A stretch of DNA of 64,000 bases from NCBI RefSeq assembly GCF_001015195.1, contig NZ_LDES01000046.1, positions 124,001 to 188,000 of the forward strand, in the 5' to 3' direction. This DNA comes from Sphingomonas sp. Y57 (GTDB lineage: Bacteria; Pseudomonadota; Alphaproteobacteria; Sphingomonadales; Sphingomonadaceae). How positions within the stretch are numbered: the first letter of the stretch is position 1; each line of letters opens with the position of its first letter. Position numbers and translations under genes: made by a program. The notes below the pieces were generated by a model. That model did not search any database. It saw only the letters and a program-made list of their open reading frames with translations, and had not been told where the DNA came from. Below, in pieces: positions 1 through 8,460 of the stretch.

Positions 1-644
1 TCGGGGAGGATGCCATCGAGCAGGAACCCGCAATCCTCGCGATAGAGGATCAGGGTGGTGGGCGTCTCGGGAACCAGGCTGCCGGTCTTTTCCGATACCC
101 GCGTGCGCCAGTTCCGGGCGAGGAAGGGTTGGAGCGCAAGGATCTGGCGCTCGAACTCCGCCGTGGTATCGCCCTTCAGCGGGACCGCCTTCCACACCAT
201 GCGCTCGATCGCCTCGGGCTTTCTCGGCACCAGCCAGGGCGCCTCGGCATAGGAGATGTTGGTGACGGCCAGCACCGTCTCGGGATGCTCGAAGAAGCGG
301 TCGGGCATCTTGTCCAGGGTCAGGCGGACGTCCTCGAGGCTGATCTCCTTGCCCGCGACGTAGAAGGGGAAGCGCGGAAACGCTTCGTGCATCGACCGCA
401 TCACCCGCGCCAGCACCGTGCCGTCGCCCATGCCTGCGTCGAAGAAGCGCACCGCCGGCGGCTCCGGCCGAAGCTTCCCGATCTCGCGCGCGACCCGTTC
501 CGCGACCACCCACTTTTCCGAGCAGGTGTTCACGAACATCAGATATTTCTGGCGATTGTCGTAGAAACGGAAGTCCTGCTCGGACTTCTGCGCGGCCGGA
601 GCCTCCATCCCGTCCCCAGCCTGCTTGACGACCGCAACTGCCAT
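1..644 (-). CDS. SAM-dependent methyltransferase-like protein (partial, C-terminus outside window)
   Basis: An open frame starts at ATG 644 on the minus strand and runs off the left window edge, so the C-terminus is missing. About 70 residues in it carries FFDAGMGDGTVLARV, which resembles the glycine-rich motif I of class I SAM-dependent methyltransferases (hydrophobic strand, acidic residue, GxGxG-like turn). Farther on are segments such as VLAVTNISYAEAPW that fit a Rossmann-type core. No substrate can be read from it. It lies about 105 bp downstream of the dapE stop, on the same strand. The fold call is an inference from one motif; the reading frame itself is clear, with no stops over 214 codons. 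Confidence 0.6.
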   Translation of the reverse strand, partial: MAVAVVKQAGDGMEAPAAQKSEQDFRFYDNRQKYLMFVNTCSEKWVVAERVAREIGKLRPEPPAVRFFDAGMGDGTVLARVMRSMHEAFPRFPFYVAGKEISLEDVRLTLDKMPDRFFEHPETVLAVTNISYAEAPWLVPRKPEAIERMVWKAVPLKGDTTAEFERQILALQPFLARNWRTRVSEKTGSLVPETPTTLILYREDCGFLLDGILP

Positions 645-748
645 GGCCTGATCCTCATCCGCTTTCGGACGGGATGCGGCCACGCGCACCGGGAATAAAC
701 CACAATCGGTCCCACCCGCGGGGGTGGGACGCACCCCACCGCCGAACG

Positions 749-1882
749 TCAGCGGGCCAATGCGGCGCGGGCAATTTCCTCGTAGATGTCGGCAAGGGCA
801 TAGAGGTCGGGGATCGCGACCGCTTCGTCGAGCTTGTGCATCGTCGCGTTGCACAGCCCGAACTCGACCACCGGGCAAAGCCTGGAGAGGAAGCGCGCAT
901 CCGACGTGCCGCCGGTCGTCGACAGTTCGGGCGTCAGCCCCGTCACCTTGTGGATCGCGGCCGAGATCAGCGTGGAGAAGTCGCCGGGCGGGGTGACGAA
1001 ACTTTCCCCCGAAATCACGGCGCGTACCGTAGCGGCGGGCGCGTGCTTCGTGACGGTCCGGCGCACCAGTTCGACCAGGTCGGCCCCGCGATGCTCGTCG
1101 TTGAAGCGGATATTGAGCCGCGCCCGCGCAACGGCGGGAATGAGGTTGGTCGCGGCATTGCCGACATCGACCGTCGTGATCTCCAGGTTCGACGGCTGGA
1201 ACCACTGGTTGCCGTCGTCGAGATGGAGCGCCGCCAGGGCGTCGAGCGCCCTAACCAGCGCCGGGATCGGATTGGCGGCAAGATGCGGGTAGGCGACATG
1301 GCCCTGCGTCCCCGCATTCTCGATCCACATGTTGACCGATCCGCGCCGGCCGATCTTCACCATGTCGCCAAGCCGGTGGGCCGATGTGGGTTCGCCAACC
1401 AGGCAGAGGTCAGGGCACAGGCCCCGCGCCTTCATCCAGTCGATCAGCGCGACCGTGCCGAAAGTGGCGGGCCCCTCCTCGTCTCCGGTGATGATCAGGC
1501 TGATCGTACCGGGATGGCCGTCCAGCCGCGCCGCGGCGGCTATGAACGCGGCGATGGCTCCCTTCATGTCGACCGCACCGCGCCCGTAAAGCAGTTCGCC
1601 GCGAACCTTCGGCACGAACGGATCGCTGCTCCAGCCGTCGCCGGCCGGCACCACGTCGCTATGCCCGGCAAAGGCGAAATGCGGCCCGCCCTCGCCACGG
1701 ATCGCGAACAGGTTCTCGACCGGCCCATCGGGTACTTCGCCGACGGCGAAGCGATGGACGGTGAAGCCTGTCGATTCCAGCGCTGCCGCGATCACGGCCA
1801 TCGCCCCGGCGTCGGCCGGGGTCACGCTGGGGCAGGCGATCAGGCGCCGGGTCAGGTCGAGGGGGTCGATTGCGTTCACCAC
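749..1882 (-). CDS. dapE: Succinyl-diaminopimelate desuccinylase
   Basis: DapE hydrolyses N-succinyl-LL-2,6-diaminopimelate to LL-diaminopimelate and succinate in the cytoplasmic lysine and peptidoglycan-precursor pathway. The 377-residue protein has the full M20 metallopeptidase pattern: FAGHSDVVPAGD with metal-binding His74 and Asp76, GRGAVDMKG with the bridging Asp105, and TGDEEG with the general-base Glu135 and metal ligand Glu136. GEPTS lies downstream, and a GTSDARF segment occurs near the C-terminus, as is usual for DapE. The length is normal for the family. The start is a GTG at 1882, chosen because the protein begins two residues before the conserved DPLDLTRRLI helix. It stands alone on the minus strand, between the methyltransferase-like gene and a glutathione transferase. 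Confidence 0.95.
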   Translation of the reverse strand: MVNAIDPLDLTRRLIACPSVTPADAGAMAVIAAALESTGFTVHRFAVGEVPDGPVENLFAIRGEGGPHFAFAGHSDVVPAGDGWSSDPFVPKVRGELLYGRGAVDMKGAIAAFIAAAARLDGHPGTISLIITGDEEGPATFGTVALIDWMKARGLCPDLCLVGEPTSAHRLGDMVKIGRRGSVNMWIENAGTQGHVAYPHLAANPIPALVRALDALAALHLDDGNQWFQPSNLEITTVDVGNAATNLIPAVARARLNIRFNDEHRGADLVELVRRTVTKHAPAATVRAVISGESFVTPPGDFSTLISAAIHKVTGLTPELSTTGGTSDARFLSRLCPVVEFGLCNATMHKLDEAVAIPDLYALADIYEEIARAALAR

Positions 1883-1953
1883 GCCGCCCGCCTAGCCTCC
1901 CCGCGCCGATATGCAAAGGGCTCGCGGCTTTCGTCCAATGGCGAATGCAGCGG

Positions 1954-2628
1954 CTAAGCCTTCTCCGCCGCCCGCTCGAACTTCTCGATCACCCAGCTCT
2001 CGCCCGCAGCCTCCCGGCTCCAATCGACCATGAAGGGTTGATCCCAGATCGCCGCGCAATAGTCGGAAGCGAGCGAGGGGAGCGGAATCGAATAGGTCCG
2101 AAAACGGGTGACGACCGGGGCGAACATGATATCGACCGCGCCGAACCCGCCGAACAGATAATCGCCCCCCTGACCGAAACGCCGCTTCGCCTGGTCCCAG
2201 AGCGATGTGATGCGCTGGACATCGGCTTCCACCTCGGGCGCGAGCGGCTCGGGCGGATAGACGTGGCGCAGGTTCATGCCGCATTGCAACCGCAGCGCCT
2301 GATAACCGGCGTGCATCTCCGACGCCATGGAGCGCGCAAGAGCGCGGGCGGCATCATCTGCGGGCCAGAAGCGGTCGCGACCGACCTTGTCGGCGAGATA
2401 ATCGATGATCGCCAGGCTTTCCCAGACGGGCTTGTCCCCGTCCCACAGGATCGGCACCTTGCCGTTCGATGGCTCGAATTCCGGCATCAACTGCCGCTCG
2501 GCCCAGCTGTCGTCGTATAGAGGTGCGACCACCTCCTTGAAGGGCAGCCCCGACTGCCGCACCGCCAGCCAGCCGCGCAGCGACCAGCTCGAATAGACCT
2601 TGTTGCCGATATAGATGCTGAGCGTCAT
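1954..2628 (-). CDS. Glutathione S-transferase family protein
   Basis: This 224-residue protein has an N-terminal thioredoxin-like domain beginning TLSIYIGNKVYSSWSLR, followed by the GST signature around the cis-proline (NGKVPILWDG) and the glutathione-contacting VWESLAIIDYLAD. An all-helical C-terminal domain of about 130 residues follows. These are the two standard GST domains. YSSWSLR at residues 11-17 is the usual catalytic-residue position of this sub-group (Ser-type). Substrate unknown; conjugation or isomerisation of electrophiles is the general role. The start is taken at the second ATG (2628), where the beta strand begins; an in-frame ATG four codons upstream (2640) is possible. Confidence 0.88.
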   Translation of the reverse strand: MTLSIYIGNKVYSSWSLRGWLAVRQSGLPFKEVVAPLYDDSWAERQLMPEFEPSNGKVPILWDGDKPVWESLAIIDYLADKVGRDRFWPADDAARALARSMASEMHAGYQALRLQCGMNLRHVYPPEPLAPEVEADVQRITSLWDQAKRRFGQGGDYLFGGFGAVDIMFAPVVTRFRTYSIPLPSLASDYCAAIWDQPFMVDWSREAAGESWVIEKFERAAEKA

Positions 2629-2703
2629 CGGGGCCTCCATGCATGAATGGCGCGCCTTTAGCCGATCGACCGCCTCACTTCCACGGAATCGGAACCCGCC
2701 GGA

Positions 2704-3366
2704 TCAGGATTGTATGGCGTCGAGGATCGCCGCGCGGAGCTCCGCCATCCCCATGTCCTTCTCGCTCGACGTGACGAGCAGCCGCGGATGGGCCGCGACA
2801 TGGGTACGCGCCTCGGCGGCCGTCCGCTCGGTGACGGCGGCGAGCTCGCTGGCCTTGATCTTGTCGGCCTTGGTCAGGACCAGGTGATAGGTCACCGCCG
2901 CCTTGTCGAGCATCACCATGATCTCGCGGTCGACGTCCTTGATGCCGTGGCGGCTGTCGATCAGCACCAGCGCACGGCGCAGCACGACCCGGCCGCGCAG
3001 ATAGTCGTTCACGACATGGCGCCATTTGCGGACGATGTCCTTGGGCGCCTTGGCGAAGCCATAGCCCGGCATGTCGACGAGGCGCAGGGTCGGGACGCCG
3101 CCCTCCTCGTCTGCGCCGACGTCGAAGAAGTTGAGCTCCTGCGTGCGGCCCGGCGTGTTCGACGTGCGCGCGAGACCGACCCGGTTGGTCAGCCGGTTGA
3201 GCAGCGACGACTTGCCGACGTTGGACCGTCCCGCGAAGGCAACCTCCGGCGCGACCGGATCGGGCAGGTAGCGCAGGTCGGGGGCCGACTTCAGGAACGA
3301 GACCGGGCCCGCGAACAGCTTGCGCGCGGGCTCGATCAGCGTCTCGAAGTCGTCGGGCTCGCTCAC
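2704..3366 (-). CDS. engB: Ribosome biogenesis GTP-binding protein YihA/YsxC
   Basis: EngB is an essential TRAFAC-class GTPase acting in late 50S ribosomal subunit assembly. The 220-residue protein has G1 GRSNVGKSS (residues 46-54), G2 TPGRT (71-75), G3 VDMPGYG (97-103) and G4 TKAD, in the right order and spacing. The start is a GTG at 3366 whose last two bases overlap the TGA of yidC (GTGA), so translation is probably coupled. The frame stays open upstream through yidC; that part is a shadow. It is the last gene of the rpmH-rnpA-yidD-yidC-engB operon, an order usual in alphaproteobacteria. Confidence 0.95.
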   Translation of the reverse strand: MSEPDDFETLIEPARKLFAGPVSFLKSAPDLRYLPDPVAPEVAFAGRSNVGKSSLLNRLTNRVGLARTSNTPGRTQELNFFDVGADEEGGVPTLRLVDMPGYGFAKAPKDIVRKWRHVVNDYLRGRVVLRRALVLIDSRHGIKDVDREIMVMLDKAAVTYHLVLTKADKIKASELAAVTERTAAEARTHVAAHPRLLVTSSEKDMGMAELRAAILDAIQS

Positions 3367-5099
3367 TTCTTCTTCGCGACGATGGTGGTGGCGGAGGCCG
3401 GCACCGGCTCGACCGGATGCTGGCGATAGAGCCACGCCTGCTGCGCGATCGTCAGGAAGTTGGAGGTGACCCAGTAGATCAGCAGGCCGGCCGCGAACGG
3501 CGCCATGATGAACATCATGATCCACGGCATCAGCGCGAACACCTGCTTCTGCGCATCGTCCATCGGCTGCGGGTTGAGCTTGAACTGCAACCACATCGAC
3601 ACGCCCAGCAGCAGCGCCAGCACGCCGATGCCGAGGAAGGCGGGCGGGGTGAAATCGAGCAGCCCGAACAGGTTGAGGATGTGCAGCGGATCGGGTGCCG
3701 ACAGGTCGCGGATCCACAGCACGAAAGGCTGGTGCCGCATCTCGATCGTCACCATCAGCACCTTGTAGAGCGCGTAGAAGACCGGGATCTGGACGAGGAT
3801 CGGCAGACAGCCCGCCAGCGGATTGACCTTCTCCTCCTGGTAAAGCTTGAGCAGCTCCTGCTGGAGGCGCGGCTTGTCGTCCTTCAACCGCTCCTGCAGT
3901 TCCTTCATCTTCGGCTGGACGCGGCGCATGCCGGCCATCGAACGGAACTGCTTCTGCGCGATCGGGAACATCAGGCCACGCACCAGGAAGGTGAGGATGA
4001 TGATCGCCACGCCGAAATTGCCGACCAGCTTGAACACCTGATCGAGCACCCAGAAGATCGGCTTTTCGAGGACACGGAACCAGCCCCAGTCGATCGCGCG
4101 GCTGAACAGCGGCACGCCCTGGTCATTCTCGTAGCGGTCCAGCAGCGCGACTTCCTTTGCGCCCGCGAAGAAGCGCTGGGAGACGGACGCGGCCTTGCCC
4201 GGCGCGATCACCAGCGCCCGGCCGCTCTCAACCGCCTGATAAACTTGCGGGGCCGTGGACAGGAAGCCTGCATCGACCTGCGCCTTTGGATCAGGGACGA
4301 GCGCGGTCAGCCAATATTTGTCGCCGAAGCCCAGCCAGCCGCCGGTGCTTGCGAAACGGATTCCGGGCTGGCCGGCCTCGTCGAGCTTCTTGAAGCTGAG
4401 GTCGTAATTGGCGGCATCGTTGAACACGCCGATCGGGCCGGTGTGGAGCGTCCAGCTCGACGGGTCCTTCGACACGCCGTCCTTCGAGATCAGGCCATAG
4501 GGTCGTGCCGCGACGGCGCCCGCACCGCCATTGATCAGCTTCTGGGTGACAGTGAACATGTAATCGCGATCGACAGCGACGACGGTCTCGAACCGCTGGC
4601 CGCGCATATTGGTCCAGCTAAGCGTCACCGGCGTCTCCGGAGTCAGCTTCGTGCCATTGGCGGTCCAGACCGTGTTGGGACCCGGCGCATCAATACCGTC
4701 GCCCGTCCAGCCGAAGCCCGCATAATAGGACTCAGGCGATCCAAGCGGCGAGAGCAGGCGGATCGGCGGCGCGTTCTTCTCGACGGTCTCGCGATAGGCC
4801 TTGAGCACCAGATCGTCGATCCGCGCTCCCTTCAGGTTGATCGAGCCCGCAAGCTTGGGAGTGTCGATCGCGACGCGCGGGGATTCGCGCAGCACCGTCT
4901 CACGGGCCCGAATCGCCTTGGGGGCATCCGCGGCAGGATCGGCGCCGGGCTGGGGAAGAACCTTCTCCTGGCCTCCCTCGATCTTCGTCACCGGCGGCTT
5001 GGCCGGAGGGAAGAAGCGGTCACCGAGGAACTGCCATCCGAACAGGACGAGCGCCGACAGGACGATCGCGAGGATCATGTTGCGCTGGTTTTCCACCAA
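3363..5099 (-). CDS. yidC: Membrane protein insertase YidC
   Basis: YidC inserts and folds inner-membrane proteins, alone or with SecYEG. The 578-residue protein is the Gram-negative long form. It has an N-terminal membrane anchor (about residues 8-25, ILAIVLSALVLFGWQF), a large periplasmic beta-rich domain (about 60-340) and a conserved C-terminal 60KD_IMP core with five membrane segments. The core starts at VFKLVGNFGVAIIILTFLVR and includes KEL-type coiled cytoplasmic helices (MKELQERLKDDKPRLQQELL), PLAGCLPILVQIPVFYALYK and the last helices before a basic tail ending in KKK. It starts 37 bp downstream of yidD, and engB overlaps its stop. Confidence 0.97.
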   Translation of the reverse strand: MVENQRNMILAIVLSALVLFGWQFLGDRFFPPAKPPVTKIEGGQEKVLPQPGADPAADAPKAIRARETVLRESPRVAIDTPKLAGSINLKGARIDDLVLKAYRETVEKNAPPIRLLSPLGSPESYYAGFGWTGDGIDAPGPNTVWTANGTKLTPETPVTLSWTNMRGQRFETVVAVDRDYMFTVTQKLINGGAGAVAARPYGLISKDGVSKDPSSWTLHTGPIGVFNDAANYDLSFKKLDEAGQPGIRFASTGGWLGFGDKYWLTALVPDPKAQVDAGFLSTAPQVYQAVESGRALVIAPGKAASVSQRFFAGAKEVALLDRYENDQGVPLFSRAIDWGWFRVLEKPIFWVLDQVFKLVGNFGVAIIILTFLVRGLMFPIAQKQFRSMAGMRRVQPKMKELQERLKDDKPRLQQELLKLYQEEKVNPLAGCLPILVQIPVFYALYKVLMVTIEMRHQPFVLWIRDLSAPDPLHILNLFGLLDFTPPAFLGIGVLALLLGVSMWLQFKLNPQPMDDAQKQVFALMPWIMMFIMAPFAAGLLIYWVTSNFLTIAQQAWLYRQHPVEPVPASATTIVAKKK

Positions 5100-5135
5100 T
5101 AACTCCCGGAATTCCTTGGATGATCAGATTGGCGA

Positions 5136-5348
5136 TCAGGGCACCGGATCAAAACCCGAGCCACCCCAGGGGTGGCATCGGCAGATCCGGCGGAACCCTA
5201 GCCACCCGCCTTTGAGCGCGCCATAGCGCGAGACGGCCTCGATCGTATAGGCCGAACAGCTCGGTACATAGCGACAGGTGGGGGGAAGGACCAGCGAGGG
5301 ACCCATCTGCCAGGCCCTGGCGAGCAGGATGATCAGCCGGGCGATCAT
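5136..5348 (-). CDS. yidD: Membrane protein insertion efficiency factor YidD
   Basis: YidD is a small membrane-associated protein that assists YidC-dependent insertion. The 70-residue frame shows the family hallmarks: a hydrophobic N-terminal amphipathic stretch (IARLIILLARAWQ), then CRYVPSCSAYTIEA with the conserved cysteines, GALKGGWLGFRRICRCHPW and the terminal GGSGFDPVP. It overlaps the 3' end of rnpA by 4 bp (ATGA), as is common for this gene pair, so the two are probably translationally coupled. Confidence 0.94.
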   Translation of the reverse strand: MIARLIILLARAWQMGPSLVLPPTCRYVPSCSAYTIEAVSRYGALKGGWLGFRRICRCHPWGGSGFDPVP

Positions 5349-5665
5349 CGCGCGGTCTTGCCGAGCGCCTTGAGCAACTCGGCGCGCAACTGCGTAAAAT
5401 CGCGCTCGACCCCACCGGCGCGGCCGATCAGCACATGGTCTGCGCCCGCGATGCCCGCAACCGGCAGCAGCTCGCGCGCGAGCGCGCGAAAGCGCCGCTT
5501 CATGCGGTTGCGCACAACCGCATTGCCGATCTTCTTGGTGACGGTGATACCGAGGCGCATGACCGGATCGTCATCGCCTCGTGGCCGGACAAGCAGGACG
5601 AAGCCGGGCATCGGCGCCCGCCTGCCGCCATTGGCCGCGAGAAAATCCGCGCGGCGCTGGAGCAC
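5345..5665 (-). CDS. rnpA: Ribonuclease P protein component
   Basis: RnpA binds the RNase P RNA and helps it cleave 5' leaders from pre-tRNA. The 106-residue protein holds the family core: LGITVTKKIGNAVVRNRMKRRFR, with the basic RNR motif that contacts RNA, and a hydrophobic strand ADHVLIGRAG. The start is a GTG at 5665, placed just before LQRRADFL, the usual beginning of this protein. It lies 17 bp downstream of rpmH and overlaps yidD by 4 bp. The standard rpmH-rnpA order supports the call. Confidence 0.93.
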   Translation of the reverse strand: MLQRRADFLAANGGRRAPMPGFVLLVRPRGDDDPVMRLGITVTKKIGNAVVRNRMKRRFRALARELLPVAGIAGADHVLIGRAGGVERDFTQLRAELLKALGKTAR

Positions 5666-5682
5666 CGCGTAGGGAGTCCCGG

Positions 5683-5817
5683 TCAGGCCGACAGCTTCTT
5701 GCGGCCGCGCGCGCGGCGGGCCGCCAGCACCTTGCGGCCACCGGGGGTGGCGCTGCGCGAACGGAAGCCGTGGCGCCGCTTGCGGACCAGGTTGCTCGGC
5801 TGGAAAGTGCGCTTCAT
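5683..5817 (-). CDS. rpmH: 50S ribosomal protein L34
   Basis: The 44-residue protein beginning [19 protein letters not shown] and ending in a basic GRKKLSA tail is unmistakable L34 of the large ribosomal subunit. The frame is open farther upstream (to 5871), but the conserved L34 start is the ATG at 5817. It heads the rpmH-rnpA-yidD-yidC-engB operon. The promoter should lie in the 231 bp between 5818 and the divergent lipoprotein gene. Confidence 0.97.
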   Translation of the reverse strand: MKRTFQPSNLVRKRRHGFRSRSATPGGRKVLAARRARGRKKLSA

Positions 5818-6048
5818 CGTCTCTGCCTCAAATCCAAAACAAAAGGGGCCGCCGAACGATGCGGCAGCCACATATCGGGAGCGCGCTTAGGCAAAAGGGC
5901 CGGGTGAGTCAATCACCGGTCGCGCGCCGCCGCGGTTTCATGCCCCTTTTCCCCGACACAAGACAGGCAAGCGGATTTCGTTACGGCTGATGGCTCCTTT
6001 TCGTTTCATGGGCGTTCGGAACGGCGATGACATCCGGGAGAGTATGCA

Positions 6049-6549
6049 ATGCGCCCTACCACCCTCTGCATATTGATGCTGCTGCCAGCGCTGACCGCCT
6101 GCGGATCGAAGACCGAGGAGCGCCTGAAGACGATGGAGGCACGGCTTGCCAAGATCGAGCAGGCCGCCGACGCGCGCAAGGCGATCACGCTGAAACCCGG
6201 CGCCACCGGCTACAGCATGATCGAAGGCGACATGGGGCGGATCGCCGTCGCAATCGCCAATATCGAACCCTATGCCAGCGGATCGAGGGTCGTTCTCGAT
6301 TTCGGCAATCCTACCGCGGCGCGGCTGAGCGGGCTCAAGGCGAAGATCGAATGGGGCTCCAACGATGCCAAGGGCCTGCCAATGGCAGCAACCAACACCC
6401 AGTCGATGACGTTCACCGCGCCGGAGCCGCTGCCACCCGGCAGCTGGAAGCAATATACGGTCGATCTCGCCGGCGTGCCGCCGACCCAGCTGGGCTGGGT
6501 GCGCGTCTCGAGCTTTGACAACGGCACCGTCGACCTGTTGAGCCAGTGA
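6049..6549 (+). CDS. Lipoprotein, DUF3251-like
   Basis: A 166-residue lipoprotein: a short signal peptide ends in the lipobox LTAC with Cys18 as the lipidated residue. A short coiled coil follows (EERLKTMEARLAKIEQA), then a beta-rich domain with RIAVAIANIEPYASGSRV and WKQYTVDLAGVPPTQLGWVRV. The pattern resembles DUF3251/YajI-type lipoproteins, whose function is not known. The residue after the lipidated Cys is Gly, so the protein is probably sorted to the outer membrane (inference). It stands alone, divergent from rpmH, and ends about 70 bp before comM. Confidence 0.75.
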   Translation: MRPTTLCILMLLPALTACGSKTEERLKTMEARLAKIEQAADARKAITLKPGATGYSMIEGDMGRIAVAIANIEPYASGSRVVLDFGNPTAARLSGLKAKIEWGSNDAKGLPMAATNTQSMTFTAPEPLPPGSWKQYTVDLAGVPPTQLGWVRVSSFDNGTVDLLSQ

Positions 6550-6619
6550 AGCGCGCGCCGGCCGTTGCGATGACGGCGTAACGACACTAGAACAGTCCGC
6601 GAACATCGGGGGCTGGTGG

Positions 6620-7462
6620 ATGGTATCGCATGTCGCGACGGTCGCGTTCCTGGGGCTGGAGGCCCGCGCGGTCGAGGTGCAGGTGCAGGTCGCCCCAGGC
6701 GTGCCCGCCTTTGTGGTCGTCGGCCTTCCCGACAAGGCGGTTGCCGAAAGCCGGGAGCGGGTTCGCGCCGCGCTGTCGGCGATCGGCCTCGCGCTGCCGC
6801 CCAAGCGAATCACGGTAAACCTGTCGCCGGCCGACCTGCCCAAGGAGGGATCGCATTACGATCTGCCGATCGCGCTTGGCCTGCTCGGCGCGATGGGGGT
6901 GATCGATGCGGAGACGCTGGCCGCCTATGTCGTGGTCGGCGAACTGGGGCTCGACGGCCGCGTCGCGCCCGCGCCCGGCGTTCTGCTCGCCGCGCTCCAC
7001 GCCTCCGAACGCGATCTCGGGCTGGTCTGCCCGGCCGCGCAAGGCCCCGAAGCCGCCTGGGCCGGTACGATCGAGGTGATCGGCGCGCCCGATCTTCTCT
7101 CGCTGATCGGCCATTTCAAGGGCGGCGCCCCGCTGACTCCGCCGTTGCCCGGCAGCGCCGATGCCGCCGCGCCGCTGGCCGACCTGAAGCAGGTGAAGGG
7201 TCAGGAAACCGCCAAGCGCGCGCTGGAAATCGCCGCGGCCGGCGGCCACAACCTGCTGATGAGCGGCCCGCCGGGCGCCGGCAAGTCGCTGATGGCCGCC
7301 TGCCTCCCCGGCATCCTGCCCGATCTGACGCCCGCGGAAGCGCTCGAAGTATCGATGGTCGCCTCCGTCGCGGGCGAGTTGCAGGACGGCCGGCTGATCC
7401 GCGCCCGCCCGTTCCGCGCGCCGCACCATTCGGCGTCGATGGCGGCGCTGGTCGGCGGCGGG
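6620..7462 (+). pseudogene. comM: comM (yifB) 5' part, interrupted by a Tn7-like transposon
   Basis: ComM/YifB is an AAA+ Mg-chelatase-like hexameric helicase that promotes branch migration during natural transformation. The first 281 codons remain: MVSHVATVAFLGLEARAVEV, the GLPDKAVAESRERVRAAL segment, the Walker A GPPGAGKSLMA and APHHSASMAALVGGG. At 7463 the frame enters the transposon end and continues for 94 foreign codons to a stop at 7744, so only a truncated protein lacking Walker B and the C-terminal domain could be made. The other part is at 14477-15147. The joined gene minus one GCGGG copy is 1509 bp (502 residues), the normal family length. Confidence 0.95.
7458..7462. repeat. Left target-site duplication (GCGGG) of the Tn7-like element
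   Basis: The five bases directly before the transposon's left TGT terminus are GCGGG, and the same five follow the right terminus at 14477-14481. A 5-bp duplication is the hallmark of Tn7-family transposition. Keeping one copy restores the comM frame across VGGG-IKVRPGE. Confidence 0.93.
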
Positions 7463-7490
7463 TGTAAAAACGCAGAAGTGGATGTCCCGC
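7463..7490 (+). repeat. Left terminal inverted repeat of the Tn7-like element
   Basis: Begins TGTAAAAACGCAGAAG and runs into GATGTCCCGC. It is the imperfect inverted copy of 14449-14476. The terminal TGT...ACA is the usual Tn7-family end. Confidence 0.9.
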
Positions 7491-7616
7491 CGCAACACTG
7501 GGCGTCCCTGAGTTTGCTCAGTTGTGATGTCCCCGCTATCGCGATGGGCAGCAAGAAGGCGAGCGGTGCGCTCCTCAGGGTCTGTGAAGGGCGCACACTA
7601 GGGGTCCCGCCGCAAC
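7472..7616 (+). promoter_or_regulatory. Left-end array of putative TnsB binding sites
   Basis: Four copies of a GTCCC-centred motif share one orientation: GAAGTGGATGTCCCGCCGC (ending near 7491), ACTGGGCGTCCC (7497-7508), GTTGTGATGTCCC (7521-7533) and ACTAGGGGTCCCGCCGC (from about 7598). The first and last also share a following GCCGCAAC. Tn7-type left ends carry three or four such transposase sites. The sites are seen; TnsB binding is inferred. Confidence 0.7.
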
Positions 7617-7802
7617 GCCTCCGGACCGAGTGGTCCCGTCTGAAGCCTACGAGGCGGCGACTGAAATCCTGCGGACCGCCGCCAAGCCATTCGCGCTGGC
7701 GCATGTGTTGGCTCTCTCTCCTCCATTACACCGTGTGGCCGTAAAGGCGTAGGCGTCGGACCGGTGTGGCCGGGCGGTCGGGTGTTGTGGTAGTTGGACT
7801 GC

Positions 7803-7964
7803 GTGAACTCCCAAGCCGACAACTTTGACGACGACCAGGAAGCGACCGCCGAGGGCATTGCCGACATTGAGGCAGGCCGGACTATCAGCCACGAGGCTGT
7901 GAAAGCCTGGCTATTGTCGTGGGGAACGCCGAACGAACTGCCGCCCCCCAAGGTTGGCGATTAG
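7803..7964 (+). CDS. Small antitoxin-like protein (orphan)
   Basis: A 53-codon frame starts at GTG 7803 and ends at TAG 7964; TTG at 7794 is an alternative start just after an in-frame stop. It encodes an acidic N-terminus followed by DIEAGRTISHEAVKAWLLSW and GTPNELPPPK. The pattern AGRxxSHExVxxWLxSWG is typical of short CopG/antitoxin-like proteins that often pair with RelE/ParE toxins. No toxin frame follows; the next gene is a DUF2293 gene. No good ribosome site is visible. It is transposon cargo. Function as an antitoxin is inferred from the motif alone, and it may be an orphan remnant. Confidence 0.55.
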   Translation: MNSQADNFDDDQEATAEGIADIEAGRTISHEAVKAWLLSWGTPNELPPPKVGD

Positions 7965-8077
7965 CTGACGGCAACATCGGAAGGCATGTCGCTGAGCTAC
8001 CCTTTTGGCGGCCCCCAAGCACCTCATGCGACCCCTTTTGGCGTAGGCCGATGCGAGCGTCTCCTTGGAGGCATCGC

Positions 8078-8377
8078 ATGCAGCAAGGCACATTATTCAC
8101 CCGGCGGACGGTCGAGCGACATTTTCGCAAACATCAAGCTCGCTGCCCGCCGGAATACCGCGAGATCCTCATCGAACGGATTCTGGCCAAACGGTGGACA
8201 GAAGCCTCGCTAGGCAAGGTCGTCGGCATTGTGGCCTCAACCTTCGCCCGCCACCAACTTACCGACTACGATCGACTTTTGGCGATCTCCGGTATGGCTC
8301 GCGCCGAGGCGCGGTTAATTGTCAGCCGCGAAGTAAGCGACATTCTAGAAAGCTGGCGCAGCACCGCGCTCCCCTAG
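8078..8377 (+). CDS. DUF2293-like domain protein (transposon cargo)
   Basis: A 99-residue protein whose C-terminal half, ASTFARHQLTDYDRLLA, AEARLIVSREVSDILESW, follows the DUF2293 pattern (RHxxTDYDxLL ... EARxxVxxEVxxILxxW). The function of this family is unknown. The N-terminal half (TRRTVERHFRKHQARCPPEY) is basic and contains one cysteine. The start is ATG 8078 with a good GGAGG at 8066-8070; the frame is open farther upstream, but without a better site. It follows the small antitoxin-like gene by 113 bp on the same strand. Nothing here shows a link to transposition, so it is probably cargo. Confidence 0.65.
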   Translation: MQQGTLFTRRTVERHFRKHQARCPPEYREILIERILAKRWTEASLGKVVGIVASTFARHQLTDYDRLLAISGMARAEARLIVSREVSDILESWRSTALP

Positions 8378-8416
8378 CCAAATCGGTGGAGCGAGCCGCG
8401 CGCACGCTTATCCGCC

Positions 8417-8434
8417 GGTGCATGGCTATGCACC
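8417..8434. repeat. Short perfect stem-loop beside the integron scar
   Basis: GGTGCAT-GGCT-ATGCACC forms a 7-bp stem with a 4-base loop, about 70 bp left of the point where orf5 similarity stops. It might be a relic of the element that delivered the sul1 segment. No T-run follows on either strand. Confidence 0.4.
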
Positions 8435-8460
8435 CCCGCCCCGTCCCAGCGCCCAATGCG

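Noticed and set aside
3417-5102. 561-codon open frame antisense to yidC
   Set aside because: It mirrors the GC-rich codons of yidC, has no domain and no ribosome site. yidC is certain.
6620-7744. A complete 374-residue ComM variant
   Set aside because: Residues after 281 are transposon end sequence; Walker B and the C-terminal domain are in the other half.
7598-7951. 117-codon minus-strand frame in the transposon left end
   Set aside because: Low-complexity translation opposite the antitoxin-like frame, no ribosome site.
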